A stretch of 64,000 nucleotides of DNA from Saccharina japonica (GCA_008828725.1 MEHQ01001076.1:310001-374000), one strand, 5' to 3'; counted from the first letter of the stretch, positions 12,348 through 25,347 are shown. The notes: a model not told the origin generated them from the sequence alone. Numbers and translations: made by a program.

Positions 12348-14740
12348 CTATTACATACTATACTCACATACCAACATACGCCAACAATAAACCTGAAATT
12401 ACAACAATGTACATATTATATCAATGACGTTGCCGCACAACGCACAGACCACATGCGATCAGCCGCCTGACGACTTACACACCCGAGAATGCTCTGCGCG
12501 CTAGGCACATCAGTGGCAAACAGTGCCGGCAGGTGGCAAAGGGGGACGTTTCTGCTTCGGTTTGAGTGATTCCGTCTCGTGGCGGAAGCATAGGTGCTCA
12601 CGCTGTACCGTGTTACCACACACGGTCGAGACCTCAATCTCAAGAATTCATATATTTCCCTAAAACTGTGTCAAACTAATTGCATCATTACGTTCGATAC
12701 TATTTTCTAGTATGGTTGAAGTACCGGCGTACATTACACGTTACCAGAATCAATGACAATAATTCGTCAAACTTCCCCCGTGCGGGTTACTGGCTTTGTT
12801 ACTATCTGTGTTTTCGTTTGGGCCTAACCTCAAATTAGGTTAAGTAATCCAAAGTTGAATAGGGTAGGCAAAGGCATGTGCAGAGGCAGCCGCACCTGCC
12901 GTCCTGACGCGCGTTGGGCGGGATACCACTTTTTATCGTGTATCTTACACGTACCTGCTGGAGTAGTGACCGAATTTGGAGGTGCTTGCAAATAATTTTA
13001 AATACGGACAGGAATAAACACTGTATGATGCTAAAACATCATCGGCCTCCCGTCTACTTACTGTCCCTACAGACACAGGAAATGAATCCGCACGAAAGAT
13101 ATTTTCCCTTCGTAAGACAAAAATCATGAGGGATCACGAGTGACGCGGGTTCGGACAAACATCTGGACTGTTGTCGCCAATCGCTGTTCGAAATATTACA
13201 TGCATGCGCTGTCTCGACCATACTCGAACAAACTGAAAAAACACAATCGCGGTGAGATATTGACGACGCTCCTATAAACTGTGGTTTGGTTCAATGTGGA
13301 ATCCTAGCCAGACCGGTTAAGTGTATCAAGCACTGCCACGGTGACGTCTAAATTCCGTGGCTACATGCGGGTAGGTGTCATACACATGTATGTGTGTTCC
13401 AAAGCGGATGTGCACGCAGGTCATTGATGTGCATCTATATGTTTTTCATAATGGATTCACCCGTCGAACCTGTTATTAATTGCCTCATGGAGCCACAAAA
13501 ATACGTGTCATATCAACCATGCATACATGCACGTTCTGCTCAGTTTCCTTGTACGCTTGCTGGCTATCGGAATCAACTTGTGGTAAGCAAGAGATTGTGA
13601 GCCTTTAGCCCACTGACACACCATAGTTGACCAAAATTACCCGCCAAACGTTCCCTACGCAAAGTGAAATACCCTGAAATGTGTGTGCAGGCAGCATGGT
13701 TGCTGGCCATTGTATGGAATGTGCCTACAACCTCAACACTTAATGTATTCGCATATAATATCGCAGCTGTCGTCATAAGGGTATTCATCATGCTGGCAAA
13801 TTGAATATGACCTGAGTCTCGTGCCTGTCAGCAGGCTAAACATGTTACCGGACTAATACTGACGGTGTCAAGGATACACCCATACCACCCTGGCTTTGTG
13901 ATATACCCGTATGAATGGAGGACGTCGAGGGGTGGCACATCTTGCCAACACTTCCTTGCCAGATGCACGCAATACAAAAAAATAGGTACAATATCCCTTT
14001 AACAGTACCAAACCACTGGCGTCGTTACCTCGATATGATTTCTTGTTATGGCTATAATCACGTCTTACGTCCTACCAGTATCTAGCTAACCTTCACCCGT
14101 GCGAGTAACTGGCTTTGTCGGTTTCCATTTGTTTCTTTTCGGCTGAACTCCAACGAAGTTTCCGGGGTGGGCAGTCGATTCGAATATGTATCGGCCTGCG
14201 AAATGGCAGCCACAACTGCCGGGCTGTCTTGCGGTCGGCGGGGTGCCACCATATCGGGTACTTACCATGTTCATACGTGGTTGGGTATGGTGACGCACTT
14301 TCAGGTGATTGTCGCCAACATACAAGATGGACCTGGTTAAACACTGTCTGTAGCTGAGCATGCATCGGCCTCCCATCTACTCAATGTATCTGCAGGCGCA
14401 GAAAGAGACTTCGCACGACATAAATTATTGCCTCGTAAGAAACTGACTGTAAATGATTACGAGTGACGCAGATTTGAACAAAAACTATTATCTGTTCTCG
14501 ATTTTCGTTGTTTGAAATATGACATGAGCTGTTGTGACAATGGCGAAACAAACTGCAGAACCAACATATCTGTAAAATATTGACGAATCTCCAGCACTAT
14601 GTGGCTATGGTTATGTTGAACTCTCGCCTCACCTTTTGAGTGTTTCAAGCACTGCCAAGGGGACGTCTACATCATGTCGCTATAGGTAGGTGTCATTACA
14701 GAAGTTTCGTCCAGGGCTGATGTGCACGCAGGTCAATACT

Positions 14741-15060
14741 GGTCATCGGCCCGGTGATCTATCAGGTCACCACAAAGCCTGTCAAGTTTGAGGTCGAGGG
14801 TTCGAGTCTCCGCATGCATATTTGTAGTATTTAAATGACACCAAAACTGTTAGGAGCGCCTATTACAGTGTGAGTAGACGCAATTCGACGACGGTCGACG
14901 AGGGAGAAAAGTATTAAAATCTCCTCGCCATAAAAATGCAAGGCAAGCACCGTAGTGGAGAGGGAGGGAAAGGGCCTACTTAGTGATCACGGATCTGGGT
15001 CACGATTAAAGAGAGAGGGAGAATAGCACCGCGAAGATAAATAATACAATGAACAATATA
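14741..15060 (+). mobile_element. tRNA-derived SINE, unit 1
   Basis: A tRNA-like head with an A-box-like GTGATCTATCAGG and a good B box, GGTTCGAGTCT (near 14,799), is followed by a body shared with 24,992-25,341. The body runs from GAGCGCC through CAATTCGACG, AAAAATGCAAGGCAAG and GGATCTG to GGAGAATAG. Unit 2 has the same copy at 32,572, so it predates the unit 1/2 duplication. Confidence 0.7.
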
Positions 15061-17324
15061 TAAGTATATATATAATATGGTGTGCTAGCGTGTATTATAT
15101 TATGGAGCCTCCAACACATGTATATTACGGAGTCCTAGCGTTTATTATATTATGGATCCTCCAACTCATGTGCCATGTCAACCATGCATACATACACGTT
15201 CGGCTCGGTTTCCTTGCGTACCGAGTGAGGTTCGAAAATAATTGATGGTAGGCAAGAGATGGTGTGTATTTTGCGAGCTAGCACACAAAGGTTGACCAAC
15301 ATTACACACAATACGTTGCTTAGACCAAGTGGTGTACCTCCAAGTGTGTGTGCAGGCAGCGTGGTTGCTGGCAGTGGTATAGAATAGTAATACACCCTCA
15401 ACACCTAATGTATATGAATTGAAAAATGGCGGCTGGTGTCGCGGGGTATTCGTCCGGCCGGTATGTATGATATGACCTAGGTGTCTCGTTCCTGTCAGCA
15501 GGCTAAACTTGTCAACAAATTTAAGGTACGACCGATCTCAAGGATAAACCCATACCAAACTGGCACTGTAATATGGTGGTACGGATGGAGTATGTTGAGG
15601 AGTAGCACACACTCGTGCAATGCGTTTGAAAGCCTCGGATATTGTGGAAGTGCACATGTATACAAATTTAATCCAGTGTCTTGTGGAACCAAAGTCGCGC
15701 GTACGTTGACCAGTTACTCAGTGTTCCTTGATACTGACGACATGCGCAGAAAACAAGACCAAAATAAACTTACAATGCTATGTGTGACGCACGCATACCC
15801 ATTCCACTGTTAATATAGAAGTAATTAAAGGTCAGATCTAAAGAAGATATGTAATATAGGGTCTTGGATCTGTTAACGGTGGAACAAATTAAGATATGCA
15901 TATCTGGAGTTTATCATAATAGCGCTTGGTTAATAGACACAATGTAAAATACAAAGGCCTAAACCAGCTACAACCCTTGTAGTTAATGCAACCTAATGAA
16001 AGTTGTTTTAAGGCTCGTCGTGATTGTTTCATACCCCGTGTAGATCAACTATTGTCTCGCTATTGTGATTATCTGCTCCTCTCGAGCTACAATTCGAAAC
16101 AACTGTATTGTGGCCGACTGTTGCACTCTTCACACAATTGCCTTCGTTTAGTACAACCGCCTGTCTACGAGACGCCACAATCGCTGTTGCATGTAACCGA
16201 CGGAATGCGGGTGGGTCAAGCCGATAAATATATGTTTTTCTGTTCCTTCATCCATTTTACCCGACACAATAACGCCTGCTAGATGACATATCAGAGACAG
16301 GCCCCCATGCCACCTTGGACCATTCTGCAACATCTCATCCTGCACAAGAACGCACTACCGGTGAGCTCGATCGTCGCCATATATATAATTCAATATGATG
16401 TATCATGCCAAGTAATCGAGTGCGTGGGCCCACGTTATGAGCTCGATGCTGAAGTCCGAGCATCCAAGCCCTAAGCATACAAGCCCTGAGAAAAAATGTA
16501 ATTAGACCCAAATATATCACGCGGTACCGTCGAAACAAAACGCAAGCAGATGACAACAGTGGTACGTACAGCTGATTAATGCAGGATATACCAACCAGTT
16601 GCTGGCGAATCCAACACACGGCGTATGTTGCATAGCCAGGTGCGTCCCTCGCTATGAAATATGGGCAGTGGATTCGCGACACACAAACGTTTAAGGTTTA
16701 AAACAATATTGCAGGCACCACACCGAACCTTGATGGCGTTTACACAGATGCTTTCGAAACCTGGTATATGTTAACTCCAACGTGCGCAAGTTATCGTTGC
16801 TTTCTTGGCGCTTGAGATATAGCCCCCTCCGGCGAGAATATTTGGCTTCGGATTGTTTGAACATGTTAACCATTTCTCCAGCGTGAACAGTACACCAATC
16901 GTTTCTAAATCATTACACTCCAGTGTAAAATGCGTTCTCTGGGATTCCACACCTCCTCCAATTTCGTCATTCCCAAGCAAACTCGTTTTGTGATGCATAT
17001 CCCTGCATGTGCGTTCTTCCGTTTTGTACTGCGGACCATACGTCCCTCTGAGCGGTCCTTTCATTAGCAAACAAATGACCTACGGAGACATGACCAACAC
17101 ACTGAGAAATACGCATAAACCGTGCTACATACAATATACCTTCCGCTCTCATGCTTTCAGGACCCAGCTCTAGGATGTTGCGTGCTCGACTACTCCACCC
17201 GACGATGATACTACCCGCCGTGGCCATACAGACTAACCTCCAGAAGCCGCATTTACTCTATTACTCGCGATAGACACCCGGTTATATATGTACAGATATT
17301 ATGGGCGCTCAGACCTGACGCTTG

Positions 17325-17428
17325 GGCTAAAGTTCCACCGTTTGAGCTAAACGTATTGTCTGCTGTGAAGTGGTTCGGTTAAGGTTCCACCATTCGAGCC
17401 CAACGTATTGTCTGCTGTAAAGTGGTTC
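17325..17428. repeat. 52 bp tandem duplication
   Basis: Two copies of a 52 bp block (GG(C/T)TAA(A/G)GTTCCACC...AAGTGGTTC) about 300 bp upstream of the start codon of gene A. The pair is also present upstream of gene B. Confidence 0.8.
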
Positions 17429-17710
17429 GGCTAAGGCTCACCCGATATGTCCCAATGTACGCCTGCCCGAACCATGCAGTGTCTACGACGACACACGTCG
17501 CAGCTGCCGCCCTTTCACAACCAGTCCCAGTCGGCAATATATTCAAACATATTCGTATGCGTGGCTGACAGAGCTTGATAATATACACATCGACAATGTA
17601 TCGTGTGCTGGTCATGTGGATGTTCTCCCTCCTTGTTCTCGTTTTGTTTTCCCATCAAATTTCAGCATTCTACATTTGTACTGCTTTCACATATTTACGC
17701 CGCATACAAG

Positions 17711-20700
17711 ATGGTGCGATTTGTTGCTTTGATCACGGCTTTGGTTACTCTCGGTGTCGCGGCTGGCGCCCCGGTCCCGTCTACCAAGGGTGAGTGCATG
17801 CATTCCTTCCTGTATACCATAATCGAAGAGGGAGGGGGAATGTACTCATGTCGTCCACGGCCGTAGTCGTATGGCGGTAGACCCTCGCATCAATGCCGGG
17901 ACGGAGCGCGTTGGGTTTTCACCAATCAGGCAGACATTGCTTGCACCAAGCGTGGAGCGACGTGAGGTATTGGGCGAGAGCGGGGGGTGAGGGGGGGGGG
18001 GGCATACTCATTTGTTGCTTGCCTTACTCATTTGACCATTAACCACGCATCCCTTTCGAGTGGGAGCGGGGGGGGGGGTTAGGTTAAGGATGAAGCCGAA
18101 ATACGTATATCGTGCCTGTGGTCTGGGAAGATTACCTCTGCCACCTCACGCGAAAACATTGGTTTCCTTGTCTTTTCTGTCGTGTATACGCACCTCTGAT
18201 GCCAGCTAGCTATAGACAGAGTCTAGGCGAATCTTCTTCGCGAATAGTGTTAAGGACGAGCAGCAATCGTAGTATAAAATTGCGATTGTATCAGTCCACA
18301 CTTCGAGAGCAGAGCTCAGACGAAAGTTGTCGCATCAGCTGTAAGCGCCGACAATGCCAAAGCACCTCGCCTGTGACCTGTTGCGCCTATTCTGTAGACG
18401 ACTGTTCTCCCCGCGCAAGGTTGACCAGCTGTACTTCAATCCACCTACACGATCGAACAAGCACTGCACTGTGGCATTCTCGTCACGATAGTGCTAGCCA
18501 CGAGGGTAGCCATCGGTCTCATACACTTCCTATATCCCTGTAATCCTGCCGTCGCACCCTCTACGTTTCGCCAGCCGAAGTTGATGCCGACCAGGGCCTT
18601 CACGGGAGGCGCGCTAGTTCGTACTACAAGGTATGGAACATCACGAGTTTGTAGTATTGGTGCAGTATGCATTTGTATACAGCAACCTACCCAATATGAA
18701 TTTGACAAGCGAAAATGACAACGGAAAGAGAAGTACGCTAAAACCAATTTGTTCGACCTAAATCAAACACTCCTAATAATAGGCACAACACCTCCCGGCG
18801 TTAAGGTGGCACACCTGATTATTGTTTTGCCATCACGCTGGTAATCTTAATAATCGCAATGTCGTATGTGACCTTATGTTCCCCTAATCCCGGCTATACT
18901 TATATAGAGAGTATACTTTGGGATTATCTCATATTCCCGTTAAAACATAAAGGGCGTGGTTTTCCGTATCGAAGACCGCTGTCATTAATGTAAATTGAGG
19001 GCAAGATCGGATTATTGGGCCCTGTGAGCAGTACGGGGTCGTCCCTCCCTTCTCGTAAACGTGATACATGTTTCTGCTCTACAGTACGTGGATGCTGGGC
19101 AAACTAATACCGAGCATGTGGTTTCGTCGACACCGAACGTCGTTTAATAACGTCGTGAAGGAACTGATGGATTGCGAAGCAAGGCACGACAGTGATCCAT
19201 CTGTGCATACGCAAGGAACACCCTCTATATCGTACGCGAGAGAAGTTGCACCAATACATCGTTTGTCGTCGCCAATCGTAGGTGGTCGAAATCGACATAC
19301 GGTTACAACTACAGTAGTTATATTGTTTCAGGACGGCGAGTACTGTTGAAGAGTCTTGCTGCAGAAAATAGAGACACCAAGGCCAGAGGCAGAATGCGTA
19401 GGTGAAACATGAAACTATTTTGATGACACCGCCAGGTCACGCGTTTAACGTGAAAAGTGTACCATCGGGCTGCTCAGGACTTTCTTGCCGATATGGTCTG
19501 AACTGTACAAGTACAAACTGTTTGATTCTAGTTCCCGCCGCATCTTTCTCGGGACGGTCGCCAAATGCATCTTCTGTTTTCTGACTTGTCTGCTTGAGGA
19601 TGATCTGAAACGCAGATAAATACTGCAAACATGAAATGTGCCCATATACAAAACGCATAACCTTATAATCAGTACCTGGTGCAGTACTGTGTATGTATAG
19701 TCTCCTTGAAGGGGGGATTTCCTCTGGCTAAAATGTAATGCATCTAGATGTATTCGCTGTGTTGTACAGTGTCTCGCGGAAAAGGCATTGCATGGTAATT
19801 TAATAATGCGCTCTCGATCGGCCTGGATGCCTGTGATTCTTTAATTGGTATGAGGAGGTCATGGCCCACACGACGAACACTCTATTCAAACCTGCGTAAA
19901 TCGTGGACACGGCCTCCAACAACCATCTTTATATTTACGTTTTTCACTCCCAGCAGAAAGTCTACTGCGACTCCTACGACTGTCCTTACGGCTACGACCT
20001 CGTCGATGACGCCGACGATGTCAAATGCAAGAACTACAAGTGCACCAAAGACCAGTGCTGCGAGAAAGGTGAGACATGTCCCGAATATAACCGATAAGGG
20101 ACTGGTGCTGAAAGATTGCCACGTGAACGTCGAACACCAGTACATTACTCCGTCAGTTTGACGATGCGGTATATTTATCAAAGAGGATCAAGTGAGTTTC
20201 ATTCAACCGCTGCGATTGTTGCTGTAAAGAAACACTCGTGGTACCAACTGAATTTGCATGTGCCGCTGCAACTACCCTCGTCATCGTCATTGTTGTGTCG
20301 ACGACAGACTATGTCTACTGCGACTCCTACGACTGCCCCCACGGTTACGATCACGTCGATGACGCCGACGACGTCAAATGCAAGGACTACAAGTGCACCA
20401 AAGACAAGTGTTGTGACAAGGGTGAGACATGTCTCGAATATGCCACACACACGAGTGTTGTACTGTAACAATGTTGCATACATATTGGTAAACATTACAT
20501 TATTCCCTTAACCGGCCTCAGCGGTATGTCCACGCAGTATGTCCATGAAGTAGGATCATAGAAAATTGTTTAATCCTGGCTATAGGTAGTGCCCGCCGAG
20601 TGTACAAGCTGATACTGCGTGTACCGCCGCGACTACTCTTCTTGTTGATGTCTACGTCAGACTATGACTACTGCGACTCCTACTACTGCCCGGAGCACTA

Positions 20701-20794
20701 CAACCTGAAGAAGGACGCTGACGACATCAAATGTTCCCACTCCGGGTGCACGAAGTCCAAGTGCTGCGACTACCACTGTGAGTCGTACGTTTGA
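17711..20794 (+). CDS. Secreted modular Cys-rich protein, copy A (five exons)
   Basis: I do not recognise a named family; function unknown. Exons: 17,711-17,789, 18,575-18,630, 19,957-20,068, 20,308-20,421 and 20,661-20,794 (495 nt, 164 aa). All four introns are GT-AG (785, 1,326, 239 and 239 bp). Exon 1 is a signal peptide: Met-Val-Arg-Phe, then a hydrophobic stretch with likely cleavage near Ala18. Exon 2 (residues 27-45) is acidic and contains an Arg-Arg pair (38-39) typical of propeptide processing. Exons 3-5 each encode one module, C-x4-C-P-x13-C-x4-C-x4-C-C, six Cys and rich in Asp, Tyr and Lys. Exon 4 is symmetric, phase 1-1. Exon 5 adds a seventh Cys (CC-x3-C) before the stop. The start ATG is chosen because it opens the signal peptide and is kept in all three copies. 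Compared with copy B the frames differ almost only at synonymous sites. A possible donor (GTGAGT at 20,778) inside exon 5 leaves the 3' end slightly uncertain. Confidence 0.82.
18631..19956. other. Intron 2 of gene A
   Basis: 1.3 kb between the propeptide exon and the first module exon. Open frames inside are not kept in copies B and C. I see no nested gene. Confidence 0.6.
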
Positions 20795-23700
20795 GTAGAG
20801 GTTCCATAGTGTGTTTTGAAGTATCGAATATGTGTTGTATCCCCTAGAGGACAGATGGAAAGGGTATACTGTGTTCGTTGCATTACGTACTGTGCGGCAT
20901 ATTATTATCTCAGAATGCATAGTCGACGCTTGACTTCCACTGGTGCTGACCCCGTGGACGGCCCTAAATGACGCCGTAAACCTGTCGAAGGAAGTAGTTA
21001 GGAATACGATACCGTCTTCACGCCATACCCTTCATCTTGTTAAGGAATGCGGCCACGCCCGGTGGATCATTCTAAGTATATCATAAGTATAAAATCAAAA
21101 ACCAGGTAAATTTACAGATAATCTAAGGCATATGATCAGGGAAGTTAGAACGCAGGAATTCCATCTCGATCGGATGATAGTTTGACCGAGGGCCGCATGT
21201 TTTGAATTTCAACCAATGGGCATGTTCTATACACAGGGTTGTTTCTCAATCCAGAGTGCACACGACATATAGGCAGTCGAAGAAATCTCAGGTAGAACCA
21301 CCACGCGCGAATAGCAAGCCCTTGTCACTGAAATACCCCCAAGTGCAGCCTTGATGTTGTAGGCAGTCCTGACGCCACGAAGATATATTCGAACCACCTG
21401 AGGCCAGCGTAATCTATGTCTACCTGCTAATTTGTATTTGGATATACTCCACTTTTTTCTCGACAGGATTCGACTCCTTATCGCAGCTAACATGTCAAAA
21501 AGGAAACGACGTCAACCGCCAGGGCCAAGACAACAAGCTATGCACAGTGGCGTACGGAGTCGCTCTCGGATGCGTCAAGACTTCTACCAAGAAAAGCATA
21601 TTTATTTCGAGATATCTAATCGTCCAGCTTTTTTTCGCAGCATCTAGAGTATATTTGATTGCAAGTATCGCTCACACAATTATGTTTGCAGGCAATTAGT
21701 ATATCCGTCTTTCACGTGCCTCTGACATAACCCGTGTTTGTGGATGGTGAAGTACCCAACGAAGTTCCTCTCTGTATTGTTGCATATTTTTCATAGAGTC
21801 TGGAGAAACACGTGTTCTCTTTGACACCAAATAATCGGTGACTCGCTGGAGAAGATTCGATTTTTGTCAGGTTGCACGTACACAGATGCCAGATAACTGA
21901 CACTCGTTGCCAGTGTCGGATACCCTTCAACACTGTATTGGAACTGTGCTAGCATCTCAACCGGCCTTTCGGTACCGGCGACACCCTTGCTATGGAGGTG
22001 TGGGTCTGAATATGGTCCAGGATCTGATTGATTGTAGAGCCGTAATCCAGGGTGTATTTGTTAGTGGCTCCCTTGCATCTCGTAGTGCTGGTTACACTGG
22101 TCCTCCGGGTAGATATTACGTTGGAGAAAGCTTCAAAGGTTCTCTGGTACGTTGTGTACAACTCAGTTCCAATCTGTTCGAATTCGGTAAAATGGATGGA
22201 CGTATTCCGTTTAAAGGGTGTACCCAATTCGTCAATCGGCGAAGGTCTGTCATATATTAGCCTAGTCTGGTGTCTGCGCGTTTTGTGGCAGTGTTTAATG
22301 ATGAAAGCGTTGCGGCTTCAACAACCCGCAATACCAAGACTGCCTTTTGGCGTGTAACAAGACCCAACCCCGGGCAGAATAATACATACCTGAAGCGCCA
22401 TTGTACGTGACATCCTGTCATACAGCGATCTTCGTCACTGCGCGTTTGCGGTGGTTGCTTGCTGGTATGTACTTCTGTATCAAGCGCACATATGTGGCAC
22501 GCATGGCACATTGCCTTTGTTCGAGCGTCAGTGAACGACAGCCCTCATGGTTGCGGGTATGCGACTGCATGCCTTGGACTGCGCTTTCAATGCCTTGCAG
22601 GCGTTCATCTGCCGTTGGCACTAATTGTACTATGCGCGCGTGAAACTTTCGTCGTTCTTATGATCAACGGGCGATACAAGACCCTCGTTGGGCGAGTTGT
22701 CGTGTGCACAGTGTGCCGGGAAAAGGGTATGTTCTCTTTTGGTAACCTTGTTGCGTATATGATCGTGGTTGCAAATACGCTAACGAAGACACCTGGTTCG
22801 CTACATACTAGCGTCGATACAATGGCCGTGCTGTTGCAACACTTGCCGGAGGCTTTTCATTTGTTCTGTTCGCACCCATAGAGGTATGGCATGACTAACC
22901 TATTGAAAATACCCTAACCCTAAACCTTAGGTTTCGGTTCGCACCCATCACCTCCGTACGGAATCGTCGGGAATGCTAGTAGGGTGAAACACCGTGAGCG
23001 TCATATCGGTTGACAAGTGCATTATTTAGGGTTCGATCGGTGTTGACGATTAAAGCGAGGCAAGTGACCAGCGCACACATACCCTAGTCTAAAATAAAAC
23101 AGAGGCATCCGGAAAGATGTACTGAACCCAACGATCGGTTTATATGGGTCAGTATTGACACTAGCTTCCTTCTTTTCAGTCCGTTCAAGGATGCTTACAA
23201 CTAACTAATGGGTATCAACAACAGTTTTTGTCGTATAACATGTTTAAAACAGACTGCAGTACAACAGGATATTTACACCATTGCACAACAGCATTGAGCA
23301 CCATACAAAATATCCGCAAGCAAACCAATCGACGCGACGCGTCCTATCTACTTACAACTTGAAGGTGGCCAGTGTCGTGCGTTGAAAAATACTAACACAA
23401 GTTATACCTGTCAAGGTCATGCACGTGCTACCAATTGTCAGAACTAATGTCGTTTCGTCATCGATACAATGCTATGGCATACAGTAAAAGAATGGTTCCT
23501 CAAGAAAGCATCCGGCAACGTTACTGTGGGTCGCCAAAAAAACGACCCGTACTACCCATATACATACATACAGTCGTAGGTGCGAACACGGGCAGTTTCT
23601 TCGTGGTCGGGATCGGGAATGTGTGAAATATACCCAGTATAATATCCGCAGTAGTGCAGAAACTTTGGAATGCTCCAAACATTACTCGCAGTAAGAGAAG

Positions 23701-24030
23701 GGTTTCGAACCCTGACGCACTTCCAGAAAAATTGAGGGTCGACAATTGAGGCAACGCATGGTACAGACGTGGGGTTACATTATAAATATTACTACATGTA
23801 GTGAACATAATAACTTGATGGGCGTACATAATACACCAGTATGATGAGGAGTACTTAGAGTCTCCGGAATCAACAATAAGGCGAGCGATAATATGCCTGT
23901 ATGATACCCGGCGATGCATATATATATTTGTCGCAGCTCCCATATATAAATGCGCTGTTGTTGTTCTCAAAGCAACTGATCGCGAAAACAACTGTCCGTG
24001 GTGACAGGACAGGCTCCAAAGGCTCTGGAG
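20795..24030. other. Downstream region of gene A, no gene recognised
   Basis: Collinear with 39,726-42,954 and 58,843-61,750. Moderately long frames exist on both strands (for example 22,459-22,881 plus and 21,949-22,227 minus), but frame-shifting indels separate the copies, so I do not call genes. Confidence 0.5.
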
Positions 24031-24465
24031 CAAAGATGTCGGGAGACATGTCAATGTCAAGCTGTCTGCCTGTCAAGGCTGTCTGTCAAGGCAAATCCAG
24101 CTGTCTAGGCATATGCCCCCAATCCCCCTGGCAGAAAATGCCTCCTAATATCTGTGGAAACCCCTATTTTTTTTTTTTTTGTTAGGCTATTTTACTCGTT
24201 TGATAAAGCTAATTTTAAATCATCGACATTCTGCAGATCAATTTCTATATTGTTCTGTGCACTGGACTCGGAAATGTAGCAAAATGCCGAAAAAAAAACA
24301 AAATACAGGGAAAAATATCAATTTACACATTATTGTCAGGCGTTTTTCACAAAGCGGGGATTTTTCGGTAGTGTCCCCTGTTTTTTGCTGTCAAGGCTGT
24401 CTGTCAAGGAATTTGCCTTGACGCTGTCTGTCAAGGGGTGAAAGTGCTGTCTCCCGACATCTTTC
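24031..24465. mobile_element. MITE with 17 bp TIRs, hAT-like
   Basis: A 435 bp insertion absent from unit 2 (empty site near 42,950). The inner 17 bases of the termini are perfect inverted repeats, AAAGATGTCGGGAGACA and its complement. Flanking 8 bp target duplications are CTCTGGAG (24,023-24,030) and CTCAGGAG (24,466-24,473), 7 of 8 matching. The subterminal motif CTGTC(T)GTCAAGG occurs several times near both ends, as is usual for hAT transposase binding. It has no coding capacity. Confidence 0.82.
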
Positions 24466-24991
24466 CTCAGGAGTAGAAGACAACCGCAGGGTAACAAAAA
24501 ACGCACAAAATACAAAAAGTGTAACGCAGCACGGTATACATCATAACTGCACACCGTATATCTCAACCAAGAGAAGGAGGCAAACGGGGGACAAGGGAAC
24601 AAGGGGAAATATGGAAACAAAATGAACAAAAAAGAGAAAAGTTTCGACCCTCACAGTGAAAAACAAAAAGAGCCAGGACCCACCACCCAAGAAACAAAAA
24701 ATAGTTAATTAACCAACGCGGGGACAGCCAGTTAGCTATATTACCGCACGCGAATTCTAGATGAAAAAGGCCAAGAACCAAAAACGGGTATACCCGGTCG
24801 GTTCTCGCCTCAAAAACGGGTACATCCTCGAATCAAGCAAAAAACACGCCCAGCGAGCCACGCGATTGGCCAAAATAAAATTGTACCCATTTTTGACAGA
24901 TACTGTCCCGGGTACGACCGTAAATGTCTATTGTGCTTGGCTTTCAACCGTTTTTGTTGATTTATTTTTGTTTAACCACTTACCCAAAGTG
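24466..24991. other. Purine-rich, A-rich stretch shared by units 1 and 2
   Basis: A-rich sequence (24,570-24,680), then an imperfect inverted pair around CAAAAACGGGTACA (24,811) and its near-complement (24,884). The same is present at 43,040-43,400 in unit 2. It may be an old element; no ends are clear. Confidence 0.35.
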
Positions 24992-25341
24992 AGTCGGTCG
25001 CCCCGATGGTCTAGAGGTAACCTCGAACGCTTCTGAACGTTGATGTTTGGAGTTCAAATCTCACGTGGGTCGGACTTTTGAGTTTATTTGCAAAAATAAA
25101 TAAAAAACGGAATCAACTGCTGAGAGCGCCAATTAATAGTAGCGTGGGTAGGCACAATTCGATGCGAGTCGACGAGGGAAGGAAAGGCTGAAGTCTTCTC
25201 GCGATAAAAATGCAAGGCAAGAACCGTAGTGGGGGGGGAGGGAGAGGAGCCTACTTTGTGACCCCGGATCTGAGTTACGACTAGGGAGGAGAGAGAAAGG
25301 AAGGGCGAAGATAATAAATGGGATGGACAAAAAAAAACAAA
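24992..25341 (+). mobile_element. tRNA-derived SINE, unit 1, second copy
   Basis: About 350 bp, absent from unit 2 at 43,480. Its head has an A-box-like TGGTCTAGAGG and a B-box-like AGTTCAAATCT, differing from the head at 14,741, but the body is the same. It ends in an A-rich tail and is flanked by AAAGTG (24,986-24,991 and 25,342-25,347). Confidence 0.78.
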
Positions 25342-25347
25342 AAAGTG

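Larger units (their letters stand above)
12348..17710. other. Upstream region of gene A; old ~1.3 kb internal duplication
   Basis: No convincing coding exon. The stretch 12,776-14,090 and the stretch starting at 14,091 are diverged copies of each other. Both start with a CCCGTGCG...ACTGGCTTTGT block and contain a CATCGGCCTCCC(G/A)TCTACT block (near 13,040 and 14,370), and a CTGTCAGCAGGCTAAAC block recurs near 13,827 and 15,494. The same layout is seen in unit 2. The rest is AT-rich single-copy-per-unit sequence. Confidence 0.6.

Noticed and set aside
17711..20794. Reading the Cys-rich gene as a toxin or antimicrobial peptide gene
   Set aside because: A prepropeptide layout and disulfide modules are not enough; no motif of a known toxin family is visible, so function is left open.
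22909..22930. Short telomere-like CCCTAA repeats
   Set aside because: Only two imperfect units, one of them changed in unit 2; this is within chance expectation.
24992..25080. Possible functional tRNA gene (also 14,741-14,820)
   Set aside because: A and B boxes are present, but the cloverleaf is not convincing and the sequence continues into a repeated body with an A-rich end, as in a SINE.
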